A stretch of DNA of 64,000 nucleotides from Paraburkholderia phosphatilytica. Its GTDB lineage: Bacteria; Pseudomonadota; Gammaproteobacteria; Burkholderiales; Burkholderiaceae. Location of the stretch: NCBI RefSeq assembly GCF_003443895.1, contig NZ_QQOA01000034.1, positions 1 through 64,000 on the forward strand, given 5' to 3'. The notes under the pieces are model-generated. The model was not told the origin of the DNA, did not search any database, and saw only the letters and a program-made list of their open reading frames with translations. Positions 56,354-64,000 of this stretch are shown piece by piece. Within the stretch, counting starts at the first letter, position 1. Every line of letters begins with the position of its first letter. The translations under genes were made by a program, and so were the position numbers.

Positions 56354-57112
56354 TCACACGCCCAGCAGGTCGTGCAGGATGGGCATTTTCGATTCGAGTG
56401 CGGACGCGCCGAAATGCTCGACGATGCGCCCGTGTTCCATCACGTAGAAGCGGTCGGCCAGCGGCGCCGCGAAACGGAAATTCTGTTCGACCATCACGAT
56501 CGTGTAGCCGCGCGATTTCAGCGTGACGATCATGCGCGCGAGCGCCTGCACGATGACCGGCGCGAGCCCCTCGGAGATCTCGTCGAGCAGCAGCAGGTTC
56601 GCGCCCGTGCGCAGGATCCGCGCCACCGCGAGCATCTGCTGCTCGCCGCCCGACAGGCGCGTGCCCTGGCTTGCGCGGCGCTCCTTCAGGTTCGGGAACA
56701 TCTCGTAGATCTCGTCGATCGACATCGCGTTCGTGGTCGCGCCGACCGACGGCGGCAACAGCAGGTTTTCCTCGCACGACAGGCTCGAAAAAATCCCGCG
56801 CTCTTCCGGGCAATAGCCGATGCCGCAATGGGCGATGCGATGCGTCGGCATGCCGATGGTTTCGCGTCCGCCGATGCGGATCGAGCCCGTGCGCCGACCG
56901 GTGAGGCCCATGATCGCGCGCAGCGTCGTCGTGCGGCCGGCGCCATTGCGGCCGAGCAGCGTCACCACTTCGCCGCGGCTCACGTTGAGATCGACGCCGT
57001 GCAGTATGTGGGATTCGCCGTACCACGCCTGCAGCTGGCTGATCGACAGCAATGGTTCGGCGTCGGCGGTCTGCTTCTCGTCCGTCGGGTTCAGTTCGGC
57101 AACGGTATTCAT
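56354..57112 (-). CDS. LivF-type ABC transporter ATPase with Arg in Walker A (second system)
   Basis: A 252-residue ATPase. The P-loop reads GRNGAGRTT (54-62): Arg60 replaces the Lys that normally contacts the beta and gamma phosphates. The codon is CGC at 56935-56933, so this is not a reading error in translation. All other motifs are normal: signature LSGGEQQMLAVARIL, Walker B LLLLDEISEGLAP, switch region MVEQNF. LivG next door keeps its Lys. The start overlaps the livG stop by four bases. Confidence 0.92.
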   Translation of the reverse strand: MNTVAELNPTDEKQTADAEPLLSISQLQAWYGESHILHGVDLNVSRGEVVTLLGRNGAGRTTTLRAIMGLTGRRTGSIRIGGRETIGMPTHRIAHCGIGYCPEERGIFSSLSCEENLLLPPSVGATTNAMSIDEIYEMFPNLKERRASQGTRLSGGEQQMLAVARILRTGANLLLLDEISEGLAPVIVQALARMIVTLKSRGYTIVMVEQNFRFAAPLADRFYVMEHGRIVEHFGASALESKMPILHDLLGV

Positions 57113-57888
57113 GCGTGCGCTCCGGCGAGCGTCGCGTCCGCGCTGCCCATGTAGGCCTGCGTGACGAGCGGGTTCTTCGACACCTCGGCGTACGTGCCCT
57201 CGGCGAGCACTTCGCCACGCTGCAGCACGGTGATGGTGTCCGAGATGCCGGCAATCACGTTCATGTTGTGTTCGACCATCAGGATCGTGCGGCCGCTCGA
57301 TACTTTCTTGATCAACGCCGTCACGCGATCCACGTCTTCGTGGCCCATGCCTTGCGTTGGCTCGTCGAGCAGCATCAGTTCAGGCTCCATCGCAAGCGTC
57401 GTGGCGATCTCGAGCGCGCGCTTGCGGCCGTACGACAGTTCGACGGTCAGGACATCCGCGAAATCGGCAAGGCCCACCTGGGTCAGCAGATCGATCGCCT
57501 GATCGTCGAGCTGGCGCAGCGTGCGCTCGCTCCGCCAGAAATAAAAGGCGGTGCCGAGCGAACGCTGCAACGCGACGCGCACGTTCTGCAATGCCGTCAG
57601 ATGCGGAAACACCGCGGAAATCTGGAACGACCGGATGATGCCGCGCCGCGCGACCTGCGCGGGACGCTCGCGCGTGATGTCGATGCCGTTGAAAACGATC
57701 TGGCCCGCAGTGGGTGCGAGAAATTTCGTGAGCAGGTTGAAGCAGGTCGTCTTGCCCGCGCCATTCGGCCCGATCAATGCGTGAATCGAGCCGCGCCTGA
57801 CTCGCAGGTTGACCCCGTTGACGGCGATGAAGCCTTTGAATTCCCTCGTCAGGCCACGCGTTTCCAGAATCGTGTCGCCGAGAATCAT
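57109..57888 (-). CDS. LivG-type ABC transporter ATPase (second system)
   Basis: A 259-residue ATPase. Walker A GPNGAGKTT, the LivG motif IIRSFQISAVFPHLTALQNVRVALQ, Walker B LMLLDEPTQGMG and switch MVEHNM are intact. The signature is LSYGRKRALEIATTLA rather than LSGGQ, usual in LivG subgroups. The start at 57888 follows AGGGAAGGGGAC. First gene of the transporter part, 237 bases after the GMC oxidoreductase stop. Confidence 0.93.
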   Translation of the reverse strand: MILGDTILETRGLTREFKGFIAVNGVNLRVRRGSIHALIGPNGAGKTTCFNLLTKFLAPTAGQIVFNGIDITRERPAQVARRGIIRSFQISAVFPHLTALQNVRVALQRSLGTAFYFWRSERTLRQLDDQAIDLLTQVGLADFADVLTVELSYGRKRALEIATTLAMEPELMLLDEPTQGMGHEDVDRVTALIKKVSSGRTILMVEHNMNVIAGISDTITVLQRGEVLAEGTYAEVSKNPLVTQAYMGSADATLAGAHA

Positions 57889-58125
57889 GTCCCCTTCCCT
57901 ACGAAAGCCAGGCGAAGCACTGCGATGGTTCGCGCTAGACCGCGCGCGTTCGATGACGTCGACACCCCCGTGTCGAGCGTGGCGTGGTGCATCATCCGGC
58001 TGTGACCGAATGGCCGCTCCACGCAGCCAGGCGCTCATTGTCTCGCCAATGATGCACCGCAATCATTGGGATTTGCACTTAGTGTGGTGAACGTTTAAAC
58101 CCCGGTGCGAACCGGGCGGCGGCTG

Positions 58126-59826
58126 TCACACCACCGACATCGGCGCCACTATTTCGGAAACCGCACGAGTGCCGCGCGCTTGCTCGCGACGATCCGCACG
58201 AATCATGTCGCTCGCGCGTTCCGCGATCATCAGCGTCGGCGAGTTGGTGTTGCCCGACGTGATGGTGGGCATCACCGATGCATCGACGACACGCAAACCT
58301 TCGACGCCGATCACGCGCAGCCGGTTGTCGACGACGCATGCCGGATCGTTGTCCGATCCCATCCGGCAGGTGCCGACCGGGTGGAAGATCGTCGTGCCCA
58401 CTTCGCCCGCCGCGCGCTGCAGCTCTTCTTCGGTCTGGAACTGGATGCCCGGCAGGATCTCGCGCGGCGCGTAGCGCGCGAGCGCGGGTGCCGCGGCAAT
58501 CCGGCGCGTCAATCGCAAGGCATTGGCGGCGACGTGCCGGTCGTAGTCGGTGGACAGATAGTTCGGCGCGATCACCGGCGGCGCGTGCGGATCCGCCGCC
58601 GCGATATGAATGCTGCCGCGTGACGTCGGCCGCAGGTGGCACACCGACGCGGTGAATGCGTTGAAACGATGCAGCGGTTCGCCGAAGCGATCGAGCGACA
58701 GCGGCTGCACGTGATACTCGAGATCCGGGCGCGTGACCGACGGATCGTCCGGGTCCGACTTCGCGAACGCACCCAGCTGCGACGGCGCCATCGACATCGG
58801 GCCGCGCTGGAACAGCGCGTACTGCATGCCGATCAGCAGCTTGCCCCACCAGTGCGCGGACGCCATATTGAGTGTGCGCACACCATCCACGCGATACGCC
58901 ATGCGCAACTGCAGATGGTCCTGCAGATTTTCGCCCACGCCGCGCCGCTCTGCGATGACGCCGATGCCAAGCTGCTGCAGACGCGCGCCGTCGCCGATGC
59001 CGGAGAGCTCCAGCAGTTGCGGCGAATTCACCGCGCCCGAACTCAGCAGCACTTCGAGACGCGCCTTCGCGAGGTACTCGACACCATCGCCGCGATATTC
59101 GACGCCGACGCAACGTTTGCCTTCGAACACGACCCGCTGCGTGTGCGCGCCGGTGATCACGGTGAGATTCGACCGCCTGAGCGCGGGCCGCAGAAACGCC
59201 TTCGACGCGTTCCAGCGAATGCCGCGCTTCTGGTTCACGTCGAAGTAGCCGACGCCGGTGTTGTCGCCGCGGTTGAAATCATCCGTAGCGGGAATGCCGG
59301 TTTCCTGTGCGGCTTGCGCGAACGTCTCGAGCACCTTCCACTTCAGCCGCTGTTTCTCGACGCGCCACGCGCCGCCCGCGCCGTGCCACGCGTTCGCGCC
59401 ACCGTGGTGATCTTCGCTGCGTCTGAAGACCGGCAGCACCGCGTCCCAGCTCCACGACGAATCGCCGGTCACGCGCGCCCATTCGTCGTAATCTTCGCGC
59501 TGGCCGCGCATGTAGATCATGCCGTTGATCGACGAACTGCCGCCCAGCACGCGGCCACGCGGATACGACAGCGCGCGGCCGTTCAGGCCCGGCTCCTCAC
59601 GCGTCTTGTAGAGCCAGTCGGTGCGCGGATTGCCAATGCAGTACAGATAGCCGACCGGCACGTGAATCCAGTGATAGTCGTCCTTGCCGCCGGCTTCGAG
59701 CAGCAGCACGCTGACGTCGGGATCTTCGGTCAGGCGATTCGCGAGCACGCAACCCGCGGTGCCCGCGCCCACGATCACATAATCGAATTCGCCTTCCAGC
59801 TTACGCTCGCCCAGTCCAACGCTCAT
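58126..59826 (-). CDS. GMC-family FAD oxidoreductase (choline dehydrogenase-like)
   Basis: A 566-residue flavoprotein. FDYVIVGAGTAGCVLANRLTED is the FAD Rossmann start, RGRVLGGSSSINGMIYMRGQREDYDEWA GMC signature 1, SSGAVNSPQLLELSGIGDG signature 2, and the catalytic pair is His in FHPVGTCRMGSDNDP and Asn in TSGNTNSPTLMIAE. It follows BetA-like alcohol dehydrogenases closely, but no betB or betI lies beside it. Lying between an aldehyde dehydrogenase and a LivK-type transporter, it probably oxidises an imported alcohol to its aldehyde. Confidence 0.9.
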   Translation of the reverse strand: MSVGLGERKLEGEFDYVIVGAGTAGCVLANRLTEDPDVSVLLLEAGGKDDYHWIHVPVGYLYCIGNPRTDWLYKTREEPGLNGRALSYPRGRVLGGSSSINGMIYMRGQREDYDEWARVTGDSSWSWDAVLPVFRRSEDHHGGANAWHGAGGAWRVEKQRLKWKVLETFAQAAQETGIPATDDFNRGDNTGVGYFDVNQKRGIRWNASKAFLRPALRRSNLTVITGAHTQRVVFEGKRCVGVEYRGDGVEYLAKARLEVLLSSGAVNSPQLLELSGIGDGARLQQLGIGVIAERRGVGENLQDHLQLRMAYRVDGVRTLNMASAHWWGKLLIGMQYALFQRGPMSMAPSQLGAFAKSDPDDPSVTRPDLEYHVQPLSLDRFGEPLHRFNAFTASVCHLRPTSRGSIHIAAADPHAPPVIAPNYLSTDYDRHVAANALRLTRRIAAAPALARYAPREILPGIQFQTEEELQRAAGEVGTTIFHPVGTCRMGSDNDPACVVDNRLRVIGVEGLRVVDASVMPTITSGNTNSPTLMIAERASDMIRADRREQARGTRAVSEIVAPMSVV

Positions 59827-59895
59827 GCTGCGTCTCCTTGAACGGGCCGTCGTTCGCGGCGCGCGTTCATGCTTCGTTCTACTCGCGGTTTCCTG

Positions 59896-61419
59896 CTACT
59901 TCGCAACCGGCATCGTGAATTCCGCGCCCTTCGCGATCGAGTCCGGCCAGCGCTGCATGATGCTCTTGTAGCGCGTGTAGAAGCGCACGCCTTCCTCGCC
60001 GTAGGCATGGTGGTCGCCGAACAGCGACTTCTTCCAGCCGCCGAACGAATGCCACGCCATCGGCACCGGAATCGGCACGTTGATGCCCACCATGCCGATC
60101 TGGATCTGACGCGAGAACGCGCGCGCGACGCCGCCGTCCGTCGTGTAGCACGACACGCCGTTCGCGAACTCGTTGCGATTGATCAGTTCCACGGCCGATG
60201 CGAAGTCCGGCACCCGCACGACGCACAGCACCGGCCCGAAAATCTCCTCGCGGTAGATCGTCATGTCGGTCTTCACGTCGTCGAACAGCGTGCCGCCGAT
60301 GAAGAAGCCGTCCTCATGACCCTGCGCCTTGAAGCCGCGGCCATCCACGACGAGCTTGGCGCCCGCCTTCTCGCCCGCATCGATGTAGCCCGTGACCTTC
60401 GCGTGATGCGCGGCCGTCACGAGCGGACCCATTTCCGCGGCCGATTCCATACCGTTCATGATCTTCAGCGACTTCACGCGCGGCGTCAGACGCTCGATCA
60501 ACTCGTCGGCGATATGACCGACCGCGACGGCCACCGAGATCGCCATGCATCGCTCGCCGGCCGAACCGTACGCGGCACCGATCAGCGCATCGACGGCCTG
60601 GTCGAGATCCGCATCGGGCATCACGACGAGGTGGTTCTTCGCGCCGCCCAGCGCCTGCACGCGTTTGCCGTGTTTCGTGCCTTCCGTGTAGATGTACTCG
60701 GCGATCGGCGTCGAGCCGACGAACGACAGCGCAGTGACGTCCGGGTGCGCGAGCAGCGCATCCACGGCCACCTTATCGCCATGCACGACGTTGAACACGC
60801 CGTCGGGCAGACCCGCTTCCTTCAGCAGCCCGGCGATGCGCAGCGATGCCGACGGATCGCGTTCGGATGGCTTCAGCACGAACGTATTGCCGCACGCGAT
60901 CGCGACGGGAAACATCCAGCACGGCACCATCATCGGGAAGTTGAACGGCGTGATACCCGCGACCACACCGAGCGGCTGACGCAGATTCCAGTTGTCGATG
61001 CCGCCGCCGATCTGGTCGGTGAAATCGGTCTTCAGCAGATTGGGGATGCCGCAAGCGAATTCGACGACTTCGATGCCGCGCATCACCTCGCCCTTCGCAT
61101 CCGAGAGCACCTTGCCGTGCTCGCGCGTGATCAGCTCGGCGAGCTCGTCGTGGTGCCGGTCGAGCAGTTCCTTGAACTTGAACATCACGCGCGCGCGCTT
61201 GATCGGCGCGGTCTCGCTCCAGGCCGGAAACGCGGTCTTCGCGGCGGCAACAGCGGCGTCCACTTCGGTGGCGCTCGCGAGCGGCACGCGCGCGCTCACC
61301 TTGCCGAGCGCGGGGTTAAACACGTCGCCGTAGCGATCGCTCGTGCCTTCGACGGCACGGCCGTTGATCGAATGCGTCAGCTTGTGCACGCCGGCTTCGC
61401 TTTGATGTGTCTCGCCCAT
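59896..61419 (-). CDS. mmsA: CoA-acylating methylmalonate-semialdehyde dehydrogenase
   Basis: A 507-residue NAD-dependent aldehyde dehydrogenase. LRQPLGVVAGITPFNFPMMVPCWMFPVAIACGNTFVLKPSERDPS is the cofactor site; the catalytic Cys is in YGSAGERCMAISVAV, the ERCMA text being typical of MMSDH, and the general-base Glu of other ALDHs is replaced (QALGGAKNHLVVM), as in MMSDH. It converts (methyl)malonate semialdehyde to propionyl- or acetyl-CoA with release of CO2. The start at 61419 follows GGAGACAGAA. Begins the operon. Confidence 0.92.
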   Translation of the reverse strand: MGETHQSEAGVHKLTHSINGRAVEGTSDRYGDVFNPALGKVSARVPLASATEVDAAVAAAKTAFPAWSETAPIKRARVMFKFKELLDRHHDELAELITREHGKVLSDAKGEVMRGIEVVEFACGIPNLLKTDFTDQIGGGIDNWNLRQPLGVVAGITPFNFPMMVPCWMFPVAIACGNTFVLKPSERDPSASLRIAGLLKEAGLPDGVFNVVHGDKVAVDALLAHPDVTALSFVGSTPIAEYIYTEGTKHGKRVQALGGAKNHLVVMPDADLDQAVDALIGAAYGSAGERCMAISVAVAVGHIADELIERLTPRVKSLKIMNGMESAAEMGPLVTAAHHAKVTGYIDAGEKAGAKLVVDGRGFKAQGHEDGFFIGGTLFDDVKTDMTIYREEIFGPVLCVVRVPDFASAVELINRNEFANGVSCYTTDGGVARAFSRQIQIGMVGINVPIPVPMAWHSFGGWKKSLFGDHHAYGEEGVRFYTRYKSIMQRWPDSIAKGAEFTMPVAK

Positions 61420-61547
61420 TTCTGTCTCCGTTGGATGACCGTCGAATCGCCCAGACACGCGGCATGACAGCAAGCCTAAATGGCAACGCGCATTCCGATC
61501 CAATGAGTTCTGCTCAATTTTGATATAAGGCGCGCTAATATCACGGG

Positions 61548-62444
61548 ATGGACCTGACTCTGCTCCGGGCATTCGCCACCGTCGCGCGGGAGGGCAATCT
61601 CACCCGCGCGGCCGTGCATCTGCACCTGACCCAACCCGCCGTCAGCCTGCAGATCAAGAACCTTCAGGAGGCGCTCGGCGTGACGCTGTTCACGCGGACG
61701 TCGCACGGCCTCTCGCTCACTCGTGACGGTCAGGCGCTGCTGCCGCACGCCGAGCGCGCGCTGGCCGCCGCCGACGACGTGGAGCGCGCCGCGGCCGCGC
61801 TGCGGCACGAAGTCCGCGGCACGCTGCGGATCGGCACGATCCTCGACCCGGAGTTTCTGCGGCTCGGCGGCTTTCTGCGTCAGCTCGTCGAAACCTGGCC
61901 GCACATCGAAACCGCGCTGCGGCATGGCATGTCGGGCTGGGTGCTCGAGCAGGTCCGCGCGGGGGAACTCGACGTCGGTTACTACATCGGCCAGCCACCC
62001 GGCGACGAGCGCGACCCCCATGTATTTCACGTCGTCACGCTAACGCGCTTTCAGTACCGGGTGCTTGCGCCGGCCGGCTGGAAAGACCGCGTGAAGGGCG
62101 CGCGCGACTGGCGAGCGCTCGCCGGTCTGCCATGGATCTGGACGCCGCCTGCGTCGGCGCATAACCGGCTGCTGTCGATGCGTTTCGCGGACGCCGGCGT
62201 GAAGCCGCTGAAGGTGGCCGAGGTGGATCAGGAGCCGTCGATGCTCGACCTCGTGAAATCGGGCGTCGGCCTGACGCTGGCCCGCGACGCGACAGCACTT
62301 GCCGAGGCGCACGCGCATGCGCTGACCATCGTCGAAGGCGTGACCGTGCCCACCGAGCTCACCTTCGTCGCGCTGGCGGCGCGCCGGGAAGAACCGGCGA
62401 TCGCCGCGGCGCTCAAGCTGATCGAGCAGCAGTGGGCGATATGA
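61548..62444 (+). CDS. LysR-family transcriptional regulator
   Basis: A 298-residue regulator. The N-terminal winged helix-turn-helix is complete (LLRAFATVAREGNLTRAAVHLHLTQPAVSLQIKNLQEALGVTLFTRTSHGLSLTRDGQALLP), followed by a linker helix and the inducer-binding domain (GTLRIGTILDPEFLRLGGFLRQLV). It is transcribed divergently from mmsA over a 128-base gap, the usual place for a local activator. An interrupted dyad TGATATAAGG...CTAATATCAC with LysR T-N11-A character lies at 61521-61544. Confidence 0.93.
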   Translation: MDLTLLRAFATVAREGNLTRAAVHLHLTQPAVSLQIKNLQEALGVTLFTRTSHGLSLTRDGQALLPHAERALAAADDVERAAAALRHEVRGTLRIGTILDPEFLRLGGFLRQLVETWPHIETALRHGMSGWVLEQVRAGELDVGYYIGQPPGDERDPHVFHVVTLTRFQYRVLAPAGWKDRVKGARDWRALAGLPWIWTPPASAHNRLLSMRFADAGVKPLKVAEVDQEPSMLDLVKSGVGLTLARDATALAEAHAHALTIVEGVTVPTELTFVALAARREEPAIAAALKLIEQQWAI

Positions 62445-62668
62445 GCGGTGCTGATGACGCGGCGCGCCGCCCCACCGTCCCGTTGCACGACAGCGCCGCC
62501 CAGTTTTGCTAGATTGACGGTTCTTGCCGTAACCGGCGACCGCAGTGCACGGTCGCCGCCGTCCACGTCGTTCCGCTACACGCATCCACCGGTTCTTTTT
62601 CCCGATTCTTTGGCGAGCAGCCCCGCCAGGGAACCGTCGTCGGTTCAATCGTCAGACAGGAGCATCAG

Positions 62669-63205
62669 ATGGCACGCAACATCGAAATCAAAGCCCGCGC
62701 CCGGCACTTCGATCAACTCGTCGAACGCGCCGCCGCGCTGTCGCCCGAGCCGCCGCTGATCTTCCGCCAGCAGGACTTCTTCTACGACGTGCCGCGCGGC
62801 CGCCTGAAGCTGCGTCAGTTCGATGACGGCACGCCCGCCGAACTGATTTTCTACCAGCGCGACGATCGCGACGGCCCGAAGGCGTCGTACTACACGCGCA
62901 GCCCGGTGACGAACCCGGAGGCGATGCATTCGCTGCTCGCAACCGCGCTGACGACGCGCGGCATCGTCACGAAGGAACGTCACGTGTATCTCGTGGGGCG
63001 CACGCGGACCCATCTCGACCGTGTAGACGGTCTTGGCGATTTCGTCGAGCTGGAAGTGGTGCTGGGCGTGGATGACGACGAGGAAGGCGGCGAGGCCGAA
63101 GCGCACGACATGTTCGCGAGGCTCGGCGTGCCGGAGTCGGACCTGGTCGCGGTCGCGTACGTCGACCTGCTGAATGACGATGAGGGCGAGTTGAAGGTGG
63201 CTTGA
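62669..63205 (+). CDS. CYTH-domain protein (class IV adenylate cyclase/thiamine-triphosphatase-like)
   Basis: A 178-residue CYTH-fold protein. The start MARNIEIKARA matches the family ExExK motif, but the first Glu is Asn here (NIEIK), a change common in this bacterial subgroup. KLRQFDDGTPAELIFYQRDD and VDGLGDFVELEVVL supply further acidic and basic residues of the tunnel. CyaB-like cyclase or triphosphatase activity is possible; it cannot be decided from sequence. GACAGGAGCATCAG precedes the ATG. Confidence 0.85.
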   Translation: MARNIEIKARARHFDQLVERAAALSPEPPLIFRQQDFFYDVPRGRLKLRQFDDGTPAELIFYQRDDRDGPKASYYTRSPVTNPEAMHSLLATALTTRGIVTKERHVYLVGRTRTHLDRVDGLGDFVELEVVLGVDDDEEGGEAEAHDMFARLGVPESDLVAVAYVDLLNDDEGELKVA

Positions 63206-63251
63206 CGTTGCTTCGCCTGGGTAACCCGGCACCGCCACCGGGTTCAACGCA

Positions 63252-63743
63252 TCAATCCGCCGGCGCGCCCGGCGCCAGATGCCCGAGTGGCAACGGCCCA
63301 TTGCGCTTGAACGTGGTGAGCACGATATTCGAGCGCACGCTGTCGACGCCCGGCACGCGCATCAGCTTCTTCATCACGAACGTCGACAGCGCATTCAGAT
63401 CCGGCGCGACGATCCGCAGCAGATAATCGGCGTCGCCCACCACCGCATGGCATTCCAGCACTTCCGGCAGCACGTCGATCTGCTGCTGGAACTGCTCGAT
63501 GATCGAATCGCCGTGGTGCTTCAGCTTCAGGCTCGTGAACGCGGTGACGCCAAGCCCGAGCTTTTCCGGCCGCAGCACGACCCGATAGCCATCCACGACG
63601 CCGATCGCCTCCAGCCGCTGCAGCCGCCGGCCGATCTGCGACGGCGACAGCGGCACCCGTTCGCCGAGCTGCTGATGCGTCGCGCGGCCGAAGCGCTGCA
63701 GCACGTCCAGCAGCGACAGATCGAAATGATCCAGCTCAATCAT
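63252..63743 (-). CDS. Lrp/AsnC-family regulator of phenylalanine hydroxylase
   Basis: A 163-residue feast/famine regulator. The N-terminal helix-turn-helix is LLDVLQRFGRATHQQLGERVPLSPSQIGRRLQRLEAIGVVDGY; the ligand-binding RAM domain starts near residue 70, with VLECHAVVGDADYLLRIVAPDLNALSTFV typical. The start at 63743 (MIELDHFDLS) is chosen over 63758 because AGGAAAACACC is well spaced and it matches the family N-terminus. It faces the phhA start across a 134-base gap, so it probably activates phhA in response to phenylalanine. Confidence 0.92.
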   Translation of the reverse strand: MIELDHFDLSLLDVLQRFGRATHQQLGERVPLSPSQIGRRLQRLEAIGVVDGYRVVLRPEKLGLGVTAFTSLKLKHHGDSIIEQFQQQIDVLPEVLECHAVVGDADYLLRIVAPDLNALSTFVMKKLMRVPGVDSVRSNIVLTTFKRNGPLPLGHLAPGAPAD

Positions 63744-63877
63744 GGTGTTTTCCTGCATCCTTTGATGATTCGGTGCATGATTATCGCATTATCAGTCTGC
63801 CGAAAGCGCAGCTTGCGCCCATTTCGCGCGCCGGGTGCCGCAAACTTGCACACAGTACGCCAGTTGCGAGAACCGCG

Positions 63878-64000
63878 ATGCCCGATACCCTCACCGCCCG
63901 GCTCCAGGACCAGTTCGACGCCGAGCTCGAAACCCGCGCCGACTTCACGATCGACCAACCACTCGAGCGTTACCGTGCGGTCGATCACTCGGTCTGGCAG
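63878..64000 (+). CDS. phhA: Phenylalanine 4-monooxygenase (start only)
   Basis: The first 41 codons, cut by the window end. DTLTARLQDQFDAELETRADFTIDQPLERYRAVDHSVWQ resembles the N-terminus of bacterial phenylalanine hydroxylase, where the VDH(S/A)VWQ phrase leads into the pterin-binding catalytic domain. The context (a divergent Lrp-family gene) is the usual one for phhA in Burkholderia. The iron-binding His and Glu lie beyond the window. Confidence 0.75.
   Translation, partial: MPDTLTARLQDQFDAELETRADFTIDQPLERYRAVDHSVWQ

Overview
The window looks like chromosome 1 of a Burkholderia-group betaproteobacterium (Burkholderia, Paraburkholderia or Caballeronia). The reasons are high GC with G/C-ending codons, LivK/LivH/LivM/LivG/LivF-type transporters in quantity, a trifunctional PutA, the gene order mnmG-rsmG-parA-parB followed by atpIBEFHAGDC, and GTTTCACGTGAAAC parS sites. 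That last block normally lies near a chromosomal replication origin. The assignment comes from gene content and recalled family sequences, not from a database search.

Left part (1-15.6 kb): a membrane-anchored dihaem cytochrome c, a small SnoaL/NTF2-like protein, the helicase Rep, a YdgJ-like oxidoreductase and a small lipoprotein. Then comes a textbook glycine module: a sigma70 promoter, a tandem glycine riboswitch and a terminator precede gcvT-gcvH-gcvP (glycine cleavage). An alginate-lyase-like secreted protein and sdaA (serine to pyruvate) follow, then a TPP-dependent acetolactate-synthase-like enzyme.

15.6-23 kb: a compact, lower-GC two-gene cassette encodes an AAA_21/SMC-like ATPase translationally coupled to a DUF4276 (Toprim/OLD-like) protein. 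It is wedged between the terminators of resident genes and is the best candidate here for a defence (RloAB/AbiL/PARIS-like) system. A LivK-type binding protein and putA follow; putA is preceded by a perfect GTTGCA dyad that fits PutA autoregulation.

23-33 kb: small proteins, a YeiH-family permease, priA (with two DnaA-box-like sites upstream), hemE, a PheC-like periplasmic cyclohexadienyl dehydratase, a CoA-binding protein, a structured non-coding stretch ending in a strong terminator (candidate sRNA), and a fatty-acid/AMP-CoA ligase.

33.4-47.2 kb: atpIBEFHAGDC, with its own promoter and terminator, then upstream of it the mnmG-rsmG-parA-parB-permease operon. Two full-length parS cores flank or lie inside mnmG; one of them forms the stem of the neighbouring liv operon terminator.

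47.2-61.5 kb: two branched-chain/HAAT-type ABC operons. The first has livK, livH, a LivM-LivG fusion and livF. A truncated LivK remnant lies upstream of it. The second (livG-livF-livK-livH-livM) sits behind a methylmalonate-semialdehyde-type dehydrogenase and a GMC (choline-dehydrogenase-like) oxidoreductase, with a divergent LysR regulator, and looks like an uptake-and-oxidation module for an unidentified compound. The window ends with a CYTH protein and an Lrp regulator divergent from the start of a phenylalanine hydroxylase gene.
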